Below are positions 16,338-25,728 of a stretch of 64,000 bases of DNA, in pieces. Under the pieces are notes generated by a model. It was not told where the DNA came from and made no database searches. It saw only the letters and a list, made by a program, of their open reading frames with translations. Source of the DNA: a virus; the IMG/VR virus record IMGVR_UViG_3300033182_000991, positions 48,920 to 112,919 of that record, one strand, 5' to 3'. Within the stretch, counting starts at the first letter, position 1; every line of letters begins with the position of its first letter. Both the position numbers and the translations under genes were made by a program.

Positions 16338-17192
16338 GTTTTCTATAGTTTCAAAGTCAGATGACCCTGTTTCTTTATAGTGACCATAGCTTACTATGGG
16401 GTGACTTATTCCGTTAACAAGTATTTCCAATTGTGAATAGTAATCTTCATAGAGTCCTTCGTCCCATGAAACATGTTGACCTAAACAATTATAGAATTCA
16501 GGAATAATGGTTCCTGAATCAATTTGTTCTTGTATTGCAAAGGATGTTGAAGATAGTATGGAATTGATGACTTCTTTTTCACTGTCCCAATATTGTCCAC
16601 CATCTTCACCGCCATGGTTTACAAATTCTTTTATATCTTCAAGTGTTACTTTTACTGATTGACCATCTTTGTTGGTTAAAAGAATATAATCAGGGACAAC
16701 ATAGATATAAAAAATAAGATAAGCATCATTGGATTCTATGTCACTACTCATTATGGTATTGTTTACCAAAGTTACAGTATAGTCACCCATAGCTTCACTT
16801 ACATTTATAAATGCGGTTCTGAGTTTAGTTGGATTATTTTCTATGTATTCTATTGTTGAGTTAAAACAATCCAATACAGGTTGACTCACTTTTACATTGT
16901 ATGAATTACCTGTTAAGGTGTCTCCGTTATATTCTATTATGATATCAACATCAGAATAAACTTCCATAGTGATTGGTAAGTATCTTGAAGCATCTTTGAA
17001 GGACCTCCAAACCTTTTCGTTGATTAAATTTCTGCTTATAATAGGTACAACATTGTCGGGGTCAACAAGATTTGCGATGATACCCGTATCATCAGTTCGG
17101 TATTCTATTTTATAGTCTCCCTGTGATGAAAAAATGGCATTTAATAACTTAACGACAAGTTCTTTCCCTTTATTTAATTCTTCTGCAGTCAT
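16308..17192 (-). CDS. Hypothetical protein, 294 aa (paralogous small-protein group)
   Basis: Acidic alpha/beta protein whose N-terminal plan (MTAEELNKGKELVVKLLNAI, then repeated strands, then SRYLPITMEVYSDVD) resembles the family expanded at 17220, 24594 and 30057. Motif TATTTATA at 17210-17217 lies 17 nt upstream on this strand. Function unknown. Confidence 0.6.
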   Translation of the reverse strand: MTAEELNKGKELVVKLLNAIFSSQGDYKIEYRTDDTGIIANLVDPDNVVPIISRNLINEKVWRSFKDASRYLPITMEVYSDVDIIIEYNGDTLTGNSYNVKVSQPVLDCFNSTIEYIENNPTKLRTAFINVSEAMGDYTVTLVNNTIMSSDIESNDAYLIFYIYVVPDYILLTNKDGQSVKVTLEDIKEFVNHGGEDGGQYWDSEKEVINSILSSTSFAIQEQIDSGTIIPEFYNCLGQHVSWDEGLYEDYYSQLEILVNGISHPIVSYGHYKETGSSDFETIENLFTFLNNKK

Positions 17193-17219
17193 ATAATTGA
17201 AGTATTAACTATAAATACT

Positions 17220-17522
17220 ATGAGTTCAATAAATAAGATAATCCCAAAGGTCTTTTCTACCCTTACTTATGAGTTTGGTAAGGAGAAGATTATCTATGAT
17301 ATTATCTTTGAAAGTGTGATGGGTTGGGACTTTGAGGGTTCTCCGAGATTGAGCACGGTGGTGAAGTTTGAAAGACAAACACCAAAGACAAAGGTGACGG
17401 TGGCTAATCGGGTTCTTAATGAACACCTGTGGAAAGAGATGAACGATAAGTGTCATTATCTCGGTGTAAATCATATTCATGTAAGTCTAAGTAAAGATAT
17501 CAGCAAGACTGAATGTATATAA
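17220..17522 (+). CDS. Hypothetical protein, 100 aa (same paralogous group)
   Basis: 100 aa; the end (HLWKEMNDKCHYLGVNHIHVSLSKD) parallels the W-x-x-x-x-D-x-x-x-Y-L-x-I-x-x-x-V segment of 16308-17192, so the two divergent genes are probably related. The start lies 3 nt after a TATAAATA that belongs to the opposite strand. Confidence 0.55.
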   Translation: MSSINKIIPKVFSTLTYEFGKEKIIYDIIFESVMGWDFEGSPRLSTVVKFERQTPKTKVTVANRVLNEHLWKEMNDKCHYLGVNHIHVSLSKDISKTECI

Positions 17523-17546
17523 TAAAACTATGAAGTATTTATTGGT

Positions 17547-18317
17547 ATGGATATAGTTGACAAATACTTTGAGATTGCTGGTGATGTTATTGATGATAAG
17601 ATTATCAAGTATATGGGACTTAACAGAGACCAAGAACAAGAGGTTCAGAAAAGGTTATCTGATAAGTTGGGTAGAGAAGGTATTGACCAAGTCATGCAAG
17701 AAAAAGGTAAAGGTGTTATTGAATTCTCTTGTGGTGGTTATGACCTGAGGTTTGTTGTTACCTACTATGACATTGAAGTGGACCATCTCGGGTTCTATTA
17801 TCTTGAGGAGATTGATGTTGCCATCGACCCTAAATCCACGGTTGAATTATTTGATAATAATGTAACTTATAAGTTGGGTGACTTATATAATTATTCAGAT
17901 ATTGATGAGTTGAATGCCAATTACAATAGTGAAGAAGAGCCAATTACTGAAGATAATATTAACGAGATTGGTTATGAAGTTAGAAACTGTATCCAAGATT
18001 GGTATTATAGGGATGTGTATAACTTTACTGGTGCTGAATTTGGAGATGTTTACCCATCCAATGCATCTGTGGACCAATTAGTTGAACAATATGGATTGAA
18101 CGAACAACTAAAAGGGTATGATACCAAACCTTTCGCCTTACATGCCGACATCTTTGAAAAGTTATGGGATGGTTTTATGAATAACAATTTGTTAGTAACC
18201 TATCTATCGTTAAGAATGAAGATGCCAAAAAGACAGGAGTATGTAGATTACTTCTATGAGTTCATCATGGATAATGGGGAACATATCAAAAGAAAAGAAG
18301 AGAAAAGGAATCAATAA
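17547..18317 (+). CDS. Hypothetical acidic protein, 256 aa
   Basis: MDIVDKYFEIAGDVIDDKIIKYMGLN..., acidic, no signal. TATTTATT-ggt-ATG precedes it (17536-17543). The C-terminus is a basic helix (KRKEEKRNQ). Not recognised; the IIKYMGL segment resembles the ILKYxGI signature of its neighbours. Confidence 0.6.
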   Translation: MDIVDKYFEIAGDVIDDKIIKYMGLNRDQEQEVQKRLSDKLGREGIDQVMQEKGKGVIEFSCGGYDLRFVVTYYDIEVDHLGFYYLEEIDVAIDPKSTVELFDNNVTYKLGDLYNYSDIDELNANYNSEEEPITEDNINEIGYEVRNCIQDWYYRDVYNFTGAEFGDVYPSNASVDQLVEQYGLNEQLKGYDTKPFALHADIFEKLWDGFMNNNLLVTYLSLRMKMPKRQEYVDYFYEFIMDNGEHIKRKEEKRNQ

Positions 18318-19615
18318 TTAATCCACCAGTCAATTTCGTTGTAATCTCTAAGCATTGTCAAGTGTTTGTATTTCCCAACAATATTCCAAACCGTATTTTC
18401 AAATACTCCAATATGTTCATTAGGAATATCGTGACCACCAGCCTCAATAGTTATTCCTGGGTAATCGTCTTCACGATAATAAACATTAATCCAAGTATCA
18501 TTTGCTTGTGCGGTGGTAAATACGTCACTCTTAATTAACTCTTCGTGTAGTTCTTTTGTTGCGTCGTGAGCTTCGTCATCAAGGAAGTCGTGATTAAAAT
18601 AGGATATACCGATGTATACTTGACGTTGTATTCCTAAATACTTTTCAACCGTCTCTATCACTTCTTCTAAATTATATATTACTTCAGAGTATTTTTCGTC
18701 GTAATTTTCGTGACTGTCGAGAATTCTACTTACATCAACATCTATATCCAGGCTGATATAATCTTTCTCACGATGTGGCATTCTGTAAATTTTATAAGAT
18801 ACATCTAATCCATTAAAGAACAGTGCTTCGAGTAACTTTTTGACTGACGAGAATATTACATATTCATTTTCATCGTCTACACTACCTGGTGTTGGTTCCA
18901 CTTTCTCCCAATCTTCATTGATACCGTCTTCCAAAGACATGGACCAAACCTCATCAGATTTTGATTCTTCGTAGTTTTGCTCAAAATCTAACTGTAGTTG
19001 TTCTAAATCCATATCAATGATACATTGACCTTGTGAACCTTCATTGATTTCCCATCCGCCGAAGTTGATACTTAACATTCTGTAGAACATATCTTCAGCA
19101 GGTTCATAGATTTTGGTAGGACCATCAAAGTCAGAGTTACCATTCTCTTCAATATAACCTGAGTCACCACCACCATAGAATTGGAATGTGATATTACCTC
19201 TACAGATTTCTTCTTTTTTACAATAGTGGTCAATGATTTCTTTTACTTCTGGCTCTTGTTCTGTATCTACGGTAACCGTAACCGTATCTTCAGTGTACAA
19301 TTCTGAATATTGTTCGTAAACTGAGATGGTTTTTGTATCAGGATAAAGTCTTACTTCAAAACCGTAAGGGTCATCACTGTTTACCATGTCAAACTCATTT
19401 TGGTGGTTATCAATTAATACCTCCAACTCTTGTGTGATATCTAATGGAAGACGGACTGTTCCTAATCTATAATTTGATGATATACATCCCCACTGACTAT
19501 TTTGGTCATGAAAGTTCATGGTGTAGTAGTCACCTTCCTTTTCGGCGTATCGACAACCATTCAGTTTCAGGTAATCAAAGATTAAGGATAATTTCTTTTT
19601 TAAGTCTGCGTCCAT
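18311..19615 (-). CDS. Hypothetical acidic protein, 434 aa
   Basis: Large, strongly acidic beta-rich protein (VTVTVDTEQEPEVKEIIDHY; two similar halves each with YxVxLYPDTK or YYREDDYPG strands), perhaps an internal duplication. TATTTATA at 19620-19627 is 4 nt from the start. Convergent with 17547. Function unknown. Confidence 0.6.
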   Translation of the reverse strand: MDADLKKKLSLIFDYLKLNGCRYAEKEGDYYTMNFHDQNSQWGCISSNYRLGTVRLPLDITQELEVLIDNHQNEFDMVNSDDPYGFEVRLYPDTKTISVYEQYSELYTEDTVTVTVDTEQEPEVKEIIDHYCKKEEICRGNITFQFYGGGDSGYIEENGNSDFDGPTKIYEPAEDMFYRMLSINFGGWEINEGSQGQCIIDMDLEQLQLDFEQNYEESKSDEVWSMSLEDGINEDWEKVEPTPGSVDDENEYVIFSSVKKLLEALFFNGLDVSYKIYRMPHREKDYISLDIDVDVSRILDSHENYDEKYSEVIYNLEEVIETVEKYLGIQRQVYIGISYFNHDFLDDEAHDATKELHEELIKSDVFTTAQANDTWINVYYREDDYPGITIEAGGHDIPNEHIGVFENTVWNIVGKYKHLTMLRDYNEIDWWINY

Positions 19616-19627
19616 AGACTATAAATA

Positions 19628-19981
19628 TTAGTCTTCTATGTTTAATTTCATAGTTTTCATCATCCAAATGGGTTTTTTCTCTGATAGAATACCTTCAATC
19701 CATTCTTTTGCGGTTGGGACGTGGTTGTTGCAATCTTCTCTAACGTGTTGTTCTCCGATGTAACGAGTATAAACGGTTTTCCCGTCACTATTTTCAAAAG
19801 ACATGCCAAATACTTCCTCACACTCAAAGATACCCTCAGAGTGGTGTCTAAACATTCTGTGATAGATGTGTGCATACCAACCTTTTGTTTCGTCAAACCA
19901 TTGGTGTATGTGGATGTAATCATCGGGAGTTCCACCGAACTTCTGTGCTGATGATATTGAGTGTTGCCAAGGATGTGCCAT
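19628..19981 (-). CDS. DUF6915-like protein
   Basis: 117 aa. MAHPWQHSISSAQKFGG, HQWFDETK, FRHHSEGIFECEEVFG, and the nearly invariant RYIGEQHVRED near residue 80 match a small widespread family of bacterial and phage proteins (DUF6915 as I recall it). Rich in conserved His, which could bind metal. Function unknown. Confidence 0.65.
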   Translation of the reverse strand: MAHPWQHSISSAQKFGGTPDDYIHIHQWFDETKGWYAHIYHRMFRHHSEGIFECEEVFGMSFENSDGKTVYTRYIGEQHVREDCNNHVPTAKEWIEGILSEKKPIWMMKTMKLNIED

Positions 19982-20054
19982 AAGTTTTATTTTAATAGTA
20001 GAAAGTTTGTTGTAAATGTGTATATTTGTTGTATTAACTAAACTACTTATAAAT

Positions 20055-20132
20055 ATGGATGACCAATTTGAAGACTTCGTAGACTTTTACGATAAGAATG
20101 TCTATTCTGAGCCTACGTTCTCTGAAGATTAA
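20055..20132 (+). CDS. Very small acidic ORF, 25 aa
   Basis: MDDQFEDFVDFYDKNVYSEP..., 20 nt before the secreted-protein gene at 20153. A TATATTTG box lies at 20021-20028, about 27 nt ahead. Could be a leader peptide or a real microprotein; weak evidence. Confidence 0.3.
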   Translation: MDDQFEDFVDFYDKNVYSEPTFSED

Positions 20133-20152
20133 AGACAAAAAACAAAAAACAT

Positions 20153-20971
20153 ATGAGAAGATTATTACTCTTAGTGGTATGTGCATTTTTTACACACACC
20201 ACTTTTGCTCAAAGTGAGAGGGACCAAAAGATTCAAAAGGTAGAAGAGAAACGTTCTAATACCAACGTTAATACCAACTCTAATACCAACAACTATAACC
20301 AAGGATATCAAAATGGGTATAACCGTGGTTACAATGATGGTTCATGGAATAATAGATATAGGACCACCTACTATTATAATCCATATGATGTGGGTTACTA
20401 TCCTTATTGGAATACCAATCGTAGATGGGACAATCGTGATTATGTAATGACCACAGATAATGAGTTGGTCCGTAGTAATACTTCAAAGCCGATGAGAGTA
20501 TCTTTCGGTGTTTTGATGGAAAGAGATATGTTCCAAAGTCAGTTGTCTCCTTATTTCATTACGGGTGGTGAATCGTTTATGATTGTTCAATACCATATGA
20601 CCTTACCACTTATGTATCCATATTATGATAATATCACAACATGGGAAGTTCAGGATTGGGGTGATGAGTCTCGTGGTAATGTAGAAGTCAAAGGAGATTT
20701 CTCTGTTGGTGCGGGTAGGACCATAGATAGATTCTCACCATTTGTTACTGTGGGGATTACATCAAGGAAAAGATATGATGCCTATCACGATGAGTTATGG
20801 GTGTTGTCTTCGCCCAATCAAAATGGCATATACTTGATTAATGAGCAAAAAAGCGTTAATATGAGCATTCGTGGTGGGTTTTTATACCACTGGGAATATT
20901 TGGAAATAATTACACAAGCCCGTTACGATGGAAGATTAGGTATCGGTATGGGTTTGGGATTAAAACTATAA
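20153..20971 (+). CDS. Secreted, probably outer-membrane-associated protein
   Basis: 272 aa. A typical Bacteroidetes signal peptide (residues 1-19, MRRLLLLVVCAFFTHTTFA, cut before Gln), then an Asn/Thr/Tyr-rich low-complexity stretch (about 35-85) and a beta-rich C-terminal part ending in strands (ARYDGRLGIGMGLGLKL) that would suit a beta-barrel. 4 nt before the T9SS-signal protein, so probably co-expressed with it. Confidence 0.7.
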   Translation: MRRLLLLVVCAFFTHTTFAQSERDQKIQKVEEKRSNTNVNTNSNTNNYNQGYQNGYNRGYNDGSWNNRYRTTYYYNPYDVGYYPYWNTNRRWDNRDYVMTTDNELVRSNTSKPMRVSFGVLMERDMFQSQLSPYFITGGESFMIVQYHMTLPLMYPYYDNITTWEVQDWGDESRGNVEVKGDFSVGAGRTIDRFSPFVTVGITSRKRYDAYHDELWVLSSPNQNGIYLINEQKSVNMSIRGGFLYHWEYLEIITQARYDGRLGIGMGLGLKL

Positions 20972-20975
20972 CAAC

Positions 20976-23030
20976 ATGAAACAGTTTTTAACTTTATTCT
21001 TATTCCTCATTTCATTTGGGATGATGGGTTCACACCTTTCGGGTGGTGATATTCAATACCGTTATATCGGTGATTCTACGGGTGTTGCTCGTCAATATGA
21101 GGTCTTACTCCGAGTATACCGAGATAACTCAGGAATTCCAATGGGAAACACTCAGACGGTGTATATTAACTCGTCTTGTTATAGTCAGCAGAGTTTGACA
21201 GTAACTTTATTACCGGGTTCAGGTGGGATTGCTCCGACATTGTTTGATTGTGTGGTACCATCTTCATCCACAAAGACCTTAGAGATTTATGCATACAAAG
21301 GTATTGTTACTCTGCCAGGTAACTGTAATGATTTTACGTTTTGGTGGCAACAATGTTGTAGACCTGGTGGTATTGATAACATCAATGGGTCCAATGGGTT
21401 GGGTACTGACGGATTTTATTTTGACGCCTTACTTAACAATACCAAAGGTCAGAACTCTTCACCAATCTTTGTTTCAGAGCCTGTAAGAGCCTTCTGTGTT
21501 AATAATCCATTCAATTGGAAACAAACAGTAATTGAGGAGAATGGTGACTCCATTGTATTCTCAATGATTAATTGTAGAGAGGGTAACTATCCTGGTACTG
21601 ATATTAACTTTGATGCGGGATGGTCTGCAAGTCAACCTATAACCTCATCATATTTTAATTTAGACCCTGCAACGGGTCTTATCAACTTCTTACCAACGAT
21701 GCAAGAGATTGATGTTGCTTCAGTATTGGTAAAGGAATACAGATATGATTCATTATACAATGTGTGGTATCAAGTTGGTTCGGCTTCAAGAGATATGATG
21801 ATTCAGATTGAAGCGACTTGTTCTCCTGCGGTGATGGATGGTGTTGGTTTGGACTTTAACGCGCCAGGTCACTATATAGATACTATCACAGGATTACCGA
21901 CAGTGGACTACGATTGTGGTGATACTGCGGTGACCATCTATTTGGATATTATGTTGGATTGTTTCTCCATCTCACCTGACGGTACTGACTTTAGAATGAC
22001 ATCACCAACAGGACAACCGTGGGCAATCAAAAACATTATTGGTAACTGTAATGTGAATGGTGAGACAGACTCACTTACGATTGTATTGAACAGACCATTA
22101 GCGGTGAACGGAAAGTATTACCTGTATTCCAAAGTGGGTAACGATGGTAATACCATTCTAAACAAATGTGGTATTGCGATGGATGAGTTTGATACTCTTG
22201 TGGTTAATGTAGACGATTGTGTAAACTTAGTAATGGAATTAGAAAACGTTACAGTCATCAACGACAATCATCCACAGGTTCAATGGAGTGTAGACACCAC
22301 AACATTCTTCAAAGACCAATTTGAAAGATATGTGATTTTACGTGAAGATTTGGGTTGGCAGTCAGTGGGTAACGTATTCAATCCTGATAAGTTATTCTAT
22401 GATGATTACTCAGCTACATTTGTAGACAACCAAAGTTACAATTACAAAGTGTATATGGTTTATAACTCATTCAATATGGATACCACAAGAGATGTTCACT
22501 CTATACTGTTACAAACGGATGGTAGTTGTGATACATTGTGTTTCAATTGGAACAGTTACAATGGTTGGAGTAATCCTGAGTATGATATTATGTTGAAAGT
22601 AGATACAGGATGGATGAAGATATTACCATCACCAATCACTGACACTACATATTGTGGATATTTTGACACATTACAGGTGGGTAATAACATATTCAAAGTG
22701 GTAACGACGAATGGAGTTGATACTTCTGAGAGTAATTACGCAACCTGCTTCCAACCTGAACCACCAATTATTGTGGTACCAAATGTGATGACTCCGAATG
22801 GTGATGGAATGAATGATATTTTTGACATTAGGTATATTGACTTATATGATGTCAAAAAGTTGACAATCTACAACAGATGGGGTACAATTGTCTATCAGAG
22901 TGAGGATTACCAAAACGATTGGGATGGTGGAAATGTATCTGACGGTGTTTACTTCTACGTATTGGAATTGTGGAAGGGAACCGATAACACAAACTATTAT
23001 GGAAACCTAACGGTTATTGACAATGATTAA
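20976..23030 (+). CDS. Large secreted protein with T9SS type-B (CHU_C, gliding-motility-like) sorting domain
   Basis: 684 aa. Signal peptide at 1-20, then SHLSGGDIQYRYIG, the hallmark start of Bacteroidetes gliding-associated surface proteins. Ig/PKD-like beta domains fill the middle. The C-terminal 85 residues carry VPNVMTPNGDGMNDIF, LTIYNRWGTIVYQS, WDGG and GVYFYVLEL, the type-B T9SS sorting domain. It should be exported through the host T9SS to the cell surface. Finding this signal on a phage gene is unusual; the surface role (adhesion, receptor masking, superinfection exclusion) is inference. Confidence 0.85.
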   Translation: MKQFLTLFLFLISFGMMGSHLSGGDIQYRYIGDSTGVARQYEVLLRVYRDNSGIPMGNTQTVYINSSCYSQQSLTVTLLPGSGGIAPTLFDCVVPSSSTKTLEIYAYKGIVTLPGNCNDFTFWWQQCCRPGGIDNINGSNGLGTDGFYFDALLNNTKGQNSSPIFVSEPVRAFCVNNPFNWKQTVIEENGDSIVFSMINCREGNYPGTDINFDAGWSASQPITSSYFNLDPATGLINFLPTMQEIDVASVLVKEYRYDSLYNVWYQVGSASRDMMIQIEATCSPAVMDGVGLDFNAPGHYIDTITGLPTVDYDCGDTAVTIYLDIMLDCFSISPDGTDFRMTSPTGQPWAIKNIIGNCNVNGETDSLTIVLNRPLAVNGKYYLYSKVGNDGNTILNKCGIAMDEFDTLVVNVDDCVNLVMELENVTVINDNHPQVQWSVDTTTFFKDQFERYVILREDLGWQSVGNVFNPDKLFYDDYSATFVDNQSYNYKVYMVYNSFNMDTTRDVHSILLQTDGSCDTLCFNWNSYNGWSNPEYDIMLKVDTGWMKILPSPITDTTYCGYFDTLQVGNNIFKVVTTNGVDTSESNYATCFQPEPPIIVVPNVMTPNGDGMNDIFDIRYIDLYDVKKLTIYNRWGTIVYQSEDYQNDWDGGNVSDGVYFYVLELWKGTDNTNYYGNLTVIDND

Positions 23031-23436
23031 AAGATTTATAAATAAGATTCAGTCTTTCATTAAGAGATATTGGTGGTTAGCGGCAATATGGTATGGGATG
23101 AAGTTCACACTTCTAATCCTTACCATTTTGTTTTTGACTTCATGTGAGAACACTTACAAGGCGAATAAAAACTATCTCTATACCTTCTCCTGCGTGATTG
23201 AGAAGGACGATTATGGTAGAAAGGTCTATGGGGCTCACCATTTCCTTTTGGACGAGCAAATCAAAGATATGTCGTCTTTTGAAGAATGTTATGTAAATTA
23301 TTTGGAGTGGTCAGGATTGGATAAGGACGGAATGTATAAGAAATCCTACTACGCTGACAGAAAGAATGTTGACATCTATTTGGTGGATGAAGTGTGGGGA
23401 AGTGTAACTGTTGAATCTGCAGACCTTTGTAATTAA
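23023..23436 (+). CDS. Putative lipoprotein with N-terminal membrane segment
   Basis: 137 aa from MIKRF. Basic start, then a hydrophobic helix ending LTSC (about residues 37-40), which may be a lipobox although the n-region is long. The remainder is soluble. Overlaps the previous gene by 8 nt. Perhaps a lysis-cassette (spanin-like) lipoprotein, given the two membrane genes that follow. Confidence 0.5.
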   Translation: MIKRFINKIQSFIKRYWWLAAIWYGMKFTLLILTILFLTSCENTYKANKNYLYTFSCVIEKDDYGRKVYGAHHFLLDEQIKDMSSFEECYVNYLEWSGLDKDGMYKKSYYADRKNVDIYLVDEVWGSVTVESADLCN

Positions 23437-23437
23437 G

Positions 23438-23896
23438 ATGAAAAAATACTTAAAAAGGATAAAAGATATTTTAACGTATTACGATTATCAACCCATGCTT
23501 TTCTTTTTGGCGTTGTACGATGTAATATGGAATATCCAAAGTTATCTTCAAGAAACTTCAGGTTCAGAACTTTACTTCGGAATATTTTATTTTGATAAAA
23601 GTAACTTTTATGAATGGCAGTATTTTGTTTATACTATATTGTCTTTTCTGATTATAATTTTCCTTCATAATGAAAAAATACTCACAAGACTTGTGATACC
23701 TAAGGTTATAATATGTTCACATATTTTACTTAGTGAGATTGTTTATTATATCCAAATATTTACAGGTGAGGCTGAATTGACATTTATTGAGTATTTCTCA
23801 ATGATAATTTTTGCAACCTTTTATTGGCCAATGGTTTGGATTTGGATTTTATTCCAATTACTAAAAAAGAGATTATACTTAAACACCAATAAATGA
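23438..23896 (+). CDS. Four-helix membrane protein, 152 aa
   Basis: Start moved to ATG 23438, 1 nt after the previous stop. Four hydrophobic spans (about 20-38, 62-80, 88-108, 118-140). No family recognised. Overlaps the next gene by 4 nt (ATGA); possible holin-type or superinfection membrane protein. Confidence 0.6.
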   Translation: MKKYLKRIKDILTYYDYQPMLFFLALYDVIWNIQSYLQETSGSELYFGIFYFDKSNFYEWQYFVYTILSFLIIIFLHNEKILTRLVIPKVIICSHILLSEIVYYIQIFTGEAELTFIEYFSMIIFATFYWPMVWIWILFQLLKKRLYLNTNK

Positions 23897-24159
23897 TGGA
23901 TTGGACTACAATTATAACGACATTACTTACCTGTATATTCGGAGCGGGAGCATGGAAGTTTTATACCTATGTGGTTAAGACTAAAGCCAAACAAAGAACT
24001 GAAACGATGGACCAACACAATGTCTACAGAGATGACTTACGTGAAAGAGTAAAACAACTTGAAGCTGATAAAGACGAATGTATCAATTCACTTATGGAGG
24101 TGAAACAGGAGTTATCAGCACTCAAAGTTAAAGTAGAATTCTTAGAGAAGGGAAAGTAA
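23893..24159 (+). CDS. Single-span membrane coiled-coil protein (holin/spanin-like)
   Basis: 88 aa: one N-terminal membrane helix (about 5-28), then a charged coiled coil (ERVKQLEADKDECINSLMEV). This layout is common for phage i-spanins and small membrane lysis proteins, but there is no specific motif. Ends a short operon facing the minus-strand cluster. Confidence 0.5.
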   Translation: MMDWTTIITTLLTCIFGAGAWKFYTYVVKTKAKQRTETMDQHNVYRDDLRERVKQLEADKDECINSLMEVKQELSALKVKVEFLEKGK

Positions 24160-24192
24160 AAAAAGGGGTTGGGGATTAAGTGCCAGCCACCA

Positions 24193-24597
24193 TCAGCGAG
24201 AAATGTAATCTTCCCATCCCTTTATCGTTTTTTCAGGGGACTTGCTCGTTTCAACTTTTGCAAAATCAAAATCATAAGTTTCTTCAAACCAATCAGATAT
24301 GATGTCCATGGCTTTGTGTTTCCTGATACCGACATGTTTGCTCAACATATCCACAAGGTCCTCACTAATAGATAATACATTTCTCGGACCATCATTATCA
24401 TCATAATCAAAACTTCCTTCATATTCAAAAAGGATAAAAAGTGGTTCATTACCTGCAGTAATAAACGCATTTAACAAACTACCTTTAGAGAATTGGTTTC
24501 TAATGGTCTTCACACGACCACCTCTCATCTTTTCATCAAGATAGTTAGCCACCACACGGTCCAACTGTTCACGGGTAATTAGGTATTGTTTTTTCAT
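24193..24597 (-). CDS. Hypothetical protein with tag-like N-terminus, 134 aa
   Basis: Begins MKKQYLITREQLDRVVANYLDEK, again an ITxxQLxR...L-D-E amphipathic start. Residues about 75-110 (LVDMLSKHVGIRKHKAMDII) resemble the KYxGI helix of the neighbouring paralogs. Overlaps the next gene by 4 nt. Confidence 0.55.
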   Translation of the reverse strand: MKKQYLITREQLDRVVANYLDEKMRGGRVKTIRNQFSKGSLLNAFITAGNEPLFILFEYEGSFDYDDNDGPRNVLSISEDLVDMLSKHVGIRKHKAMDIISDWFEETYDFDFAKVETSKSPEKTIKGWEDYISR

Positions 24598-25130
24598 CTT
24601 TCCTTAAATATGATTTGCCAATCGGGGTTTAGGTTCATGTTGTTAGATAAATAGTCCATGACCATATCTTTCAGTTCACCGTTCAATAAATCTACATCGG
24701 CGTCGGTTTCAACCACAATGGTATTATTATCTTTACTAACCACTCTATACTTTTTACTACGAACTCCGAGACTATCTCTATATTTTTCAGGGGTATAGTC
24801 ACTCTTTAAGAATTTCTTCATCAACTCACTAAGTTCGGTCCATTCATCATCAACAACGAATATACTTACCATCTTTTGGCTCGGTCCAAGATATTTCAAT
24901 ACATCTTTAACTTCTCTTTCAATCTGACTATCCAATCCTCTGAATGGGCTACCGATATTATCGTCCATCTCATAATAGACTTCGGGGTGTACAATAACGC
25001 CAACACCAATCATGGCCCAACCGTCAGACAAAGTTCTAATATCCACCATATAGTCGTCAATCAATTCAGGATAGCTCGGAGATATTAACTTCTCCAATAA
25101 CCCTTTCACCATATCTTCAGTAATCTTCAT
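24594..25130 (-). CDS. Paralogous small protein A, 178 aa
   Basis: MKITEDMVKGLLEKLISPSY; then DGWAMIGVGVIV; then IEREVKDVLKYLGPSQKMVSIFVVDD. The next gene (25132) repeats this plan almost step by step, so they arose by duplication. Alpha-beta-beta-alpha-beta layout; no enzyme motif. Function unknown. Confidence 0.6.
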   Translation of the reverse strand: MKITEDMVKGLLEKLISPSYPELIDDYMVDIRTLSDGWAMIGVGVIVHPEVYYEMDDNIGSPFRGLDSQIEREVKDVLKYLGPSQKMVSIFVVDDEWTELSELMKKFLKSDYTPEKYRDSLGVRSKKYRVVSKDNNTIVVETDADVDLLNGELKDMVMDYLSNNMNLNPDWQIIFKER

Positions 25131-25131
25131 A

Positions 25132-25395
25132 TTAGTAATCTATTACATTATAGAACTCCACCATTACAAAAGATGGGGACAAGTATTTCATTACGTTTCT
25201 AACTCTACGTTCAATAGAATATTCCAATGATTTATCCCACGTCATAGAATGGGGCATCAATACATCAACACCGATACCTGTTTTACCTTCATCGTTCTGG
25301 CGCAAGATAACATCATACCCGACAATATCTTTTTCAAACTCAGGGGTAACCAAAGTATTCAATAATTGTTTCACTATGTCCTCAGTGATGTTCAT
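25132..25395 (-). CDS. Paralogous small protein B, 87 aa
   Basis: MNITEDIVKQLLNTLVTPEF, GKTGIGVDVLM, IERRVRNVMKYLSPSFVMVEFYN: a shorter copy of 24594-25130, separated by 1 nt. Function unknown. Confidence 0.6.
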   Translation of the reverse strand: MNITEDIVKQLLNTLVTPEFEKDIVGYDVILRQNDEGKTGIGVDVLMPHSMTWDKSLEYSIERRVRNVMKYLSPSFVMVEFYNVIDY

Positions 25396-25401
25396 AATCT
25401 A

Positions 25402-25716
25402 TTAGGCTTTAATGTTATTCCAATCTGTCATCTTTTCCACAGAGTCGTCCATATAAACTTTAATATCCACTTTGTTTATACCAACATATTTCATAATACT
25501 TTTGATTCTTTCTTCCATATCTCTAAGGTTATACCAACCACCATAACCTGAGGGTCCGCCATCCCAATATGATTTAGTATTAATCAACACATGAATAATT
25601 ACGTCATAAATGCGGTAAGGGTCTTCCACCACCCTATAGTCTTTAAGAAGACCTTCAGTGGGGTCAACATATAAGCTGTCCATAACTTTTCTAACAATCT
25701 GCGCTTTATTATCCAT
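25402..25716 (-). CDS. Paralogous small protein C, 104 aa
   Basis: MDNKAQIVRKVMDSLYVDP, YDVIIHVLINT, MEERIKSIMKYVGINKVDIKVYMDD: third tandem copy of the family. TATTTATT-ggt-ATG (25720-25727) sits exactly 3 nt upstream, so it is the probable first gene of this cluster. Confidence 0.6.
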   Translation of the reverse strand: MDNKAQIVRKVMDSLYVDPTEGLLKDYRVVEDPYRIYDVIIHVLINTKSYWDGGPSGYGGWYNLRDMEERIKSIMKYVGINKVDIKVYMDDSVEKMTDWNNIKA

Positions 25717-25719
25717 ACC

Positions 25720-25727
25720 AATAAATA
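25720..25727 (-). promoter_or_regulatory. TATTTATT element, 3 nt before ATG
   Basis: Minus strand TATTTATT-ggt-ATG(25716). Same short-spaced arrangement as at 13508, 17536, 26372, 29094, 35529 and 46055. Confidence 0.5.
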
Positions 25728-25728
25728 C

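Noticed and set aside
17210-17217. TATAAATA as a T4-like late promoter for the plus-strand gene at 17220
   Set aside because: Only 2-3 nt precede the plus start; across the window the element is consistently oriented as TATTTATA toward its gene, which here is the minus-strand gene 16308-17192.
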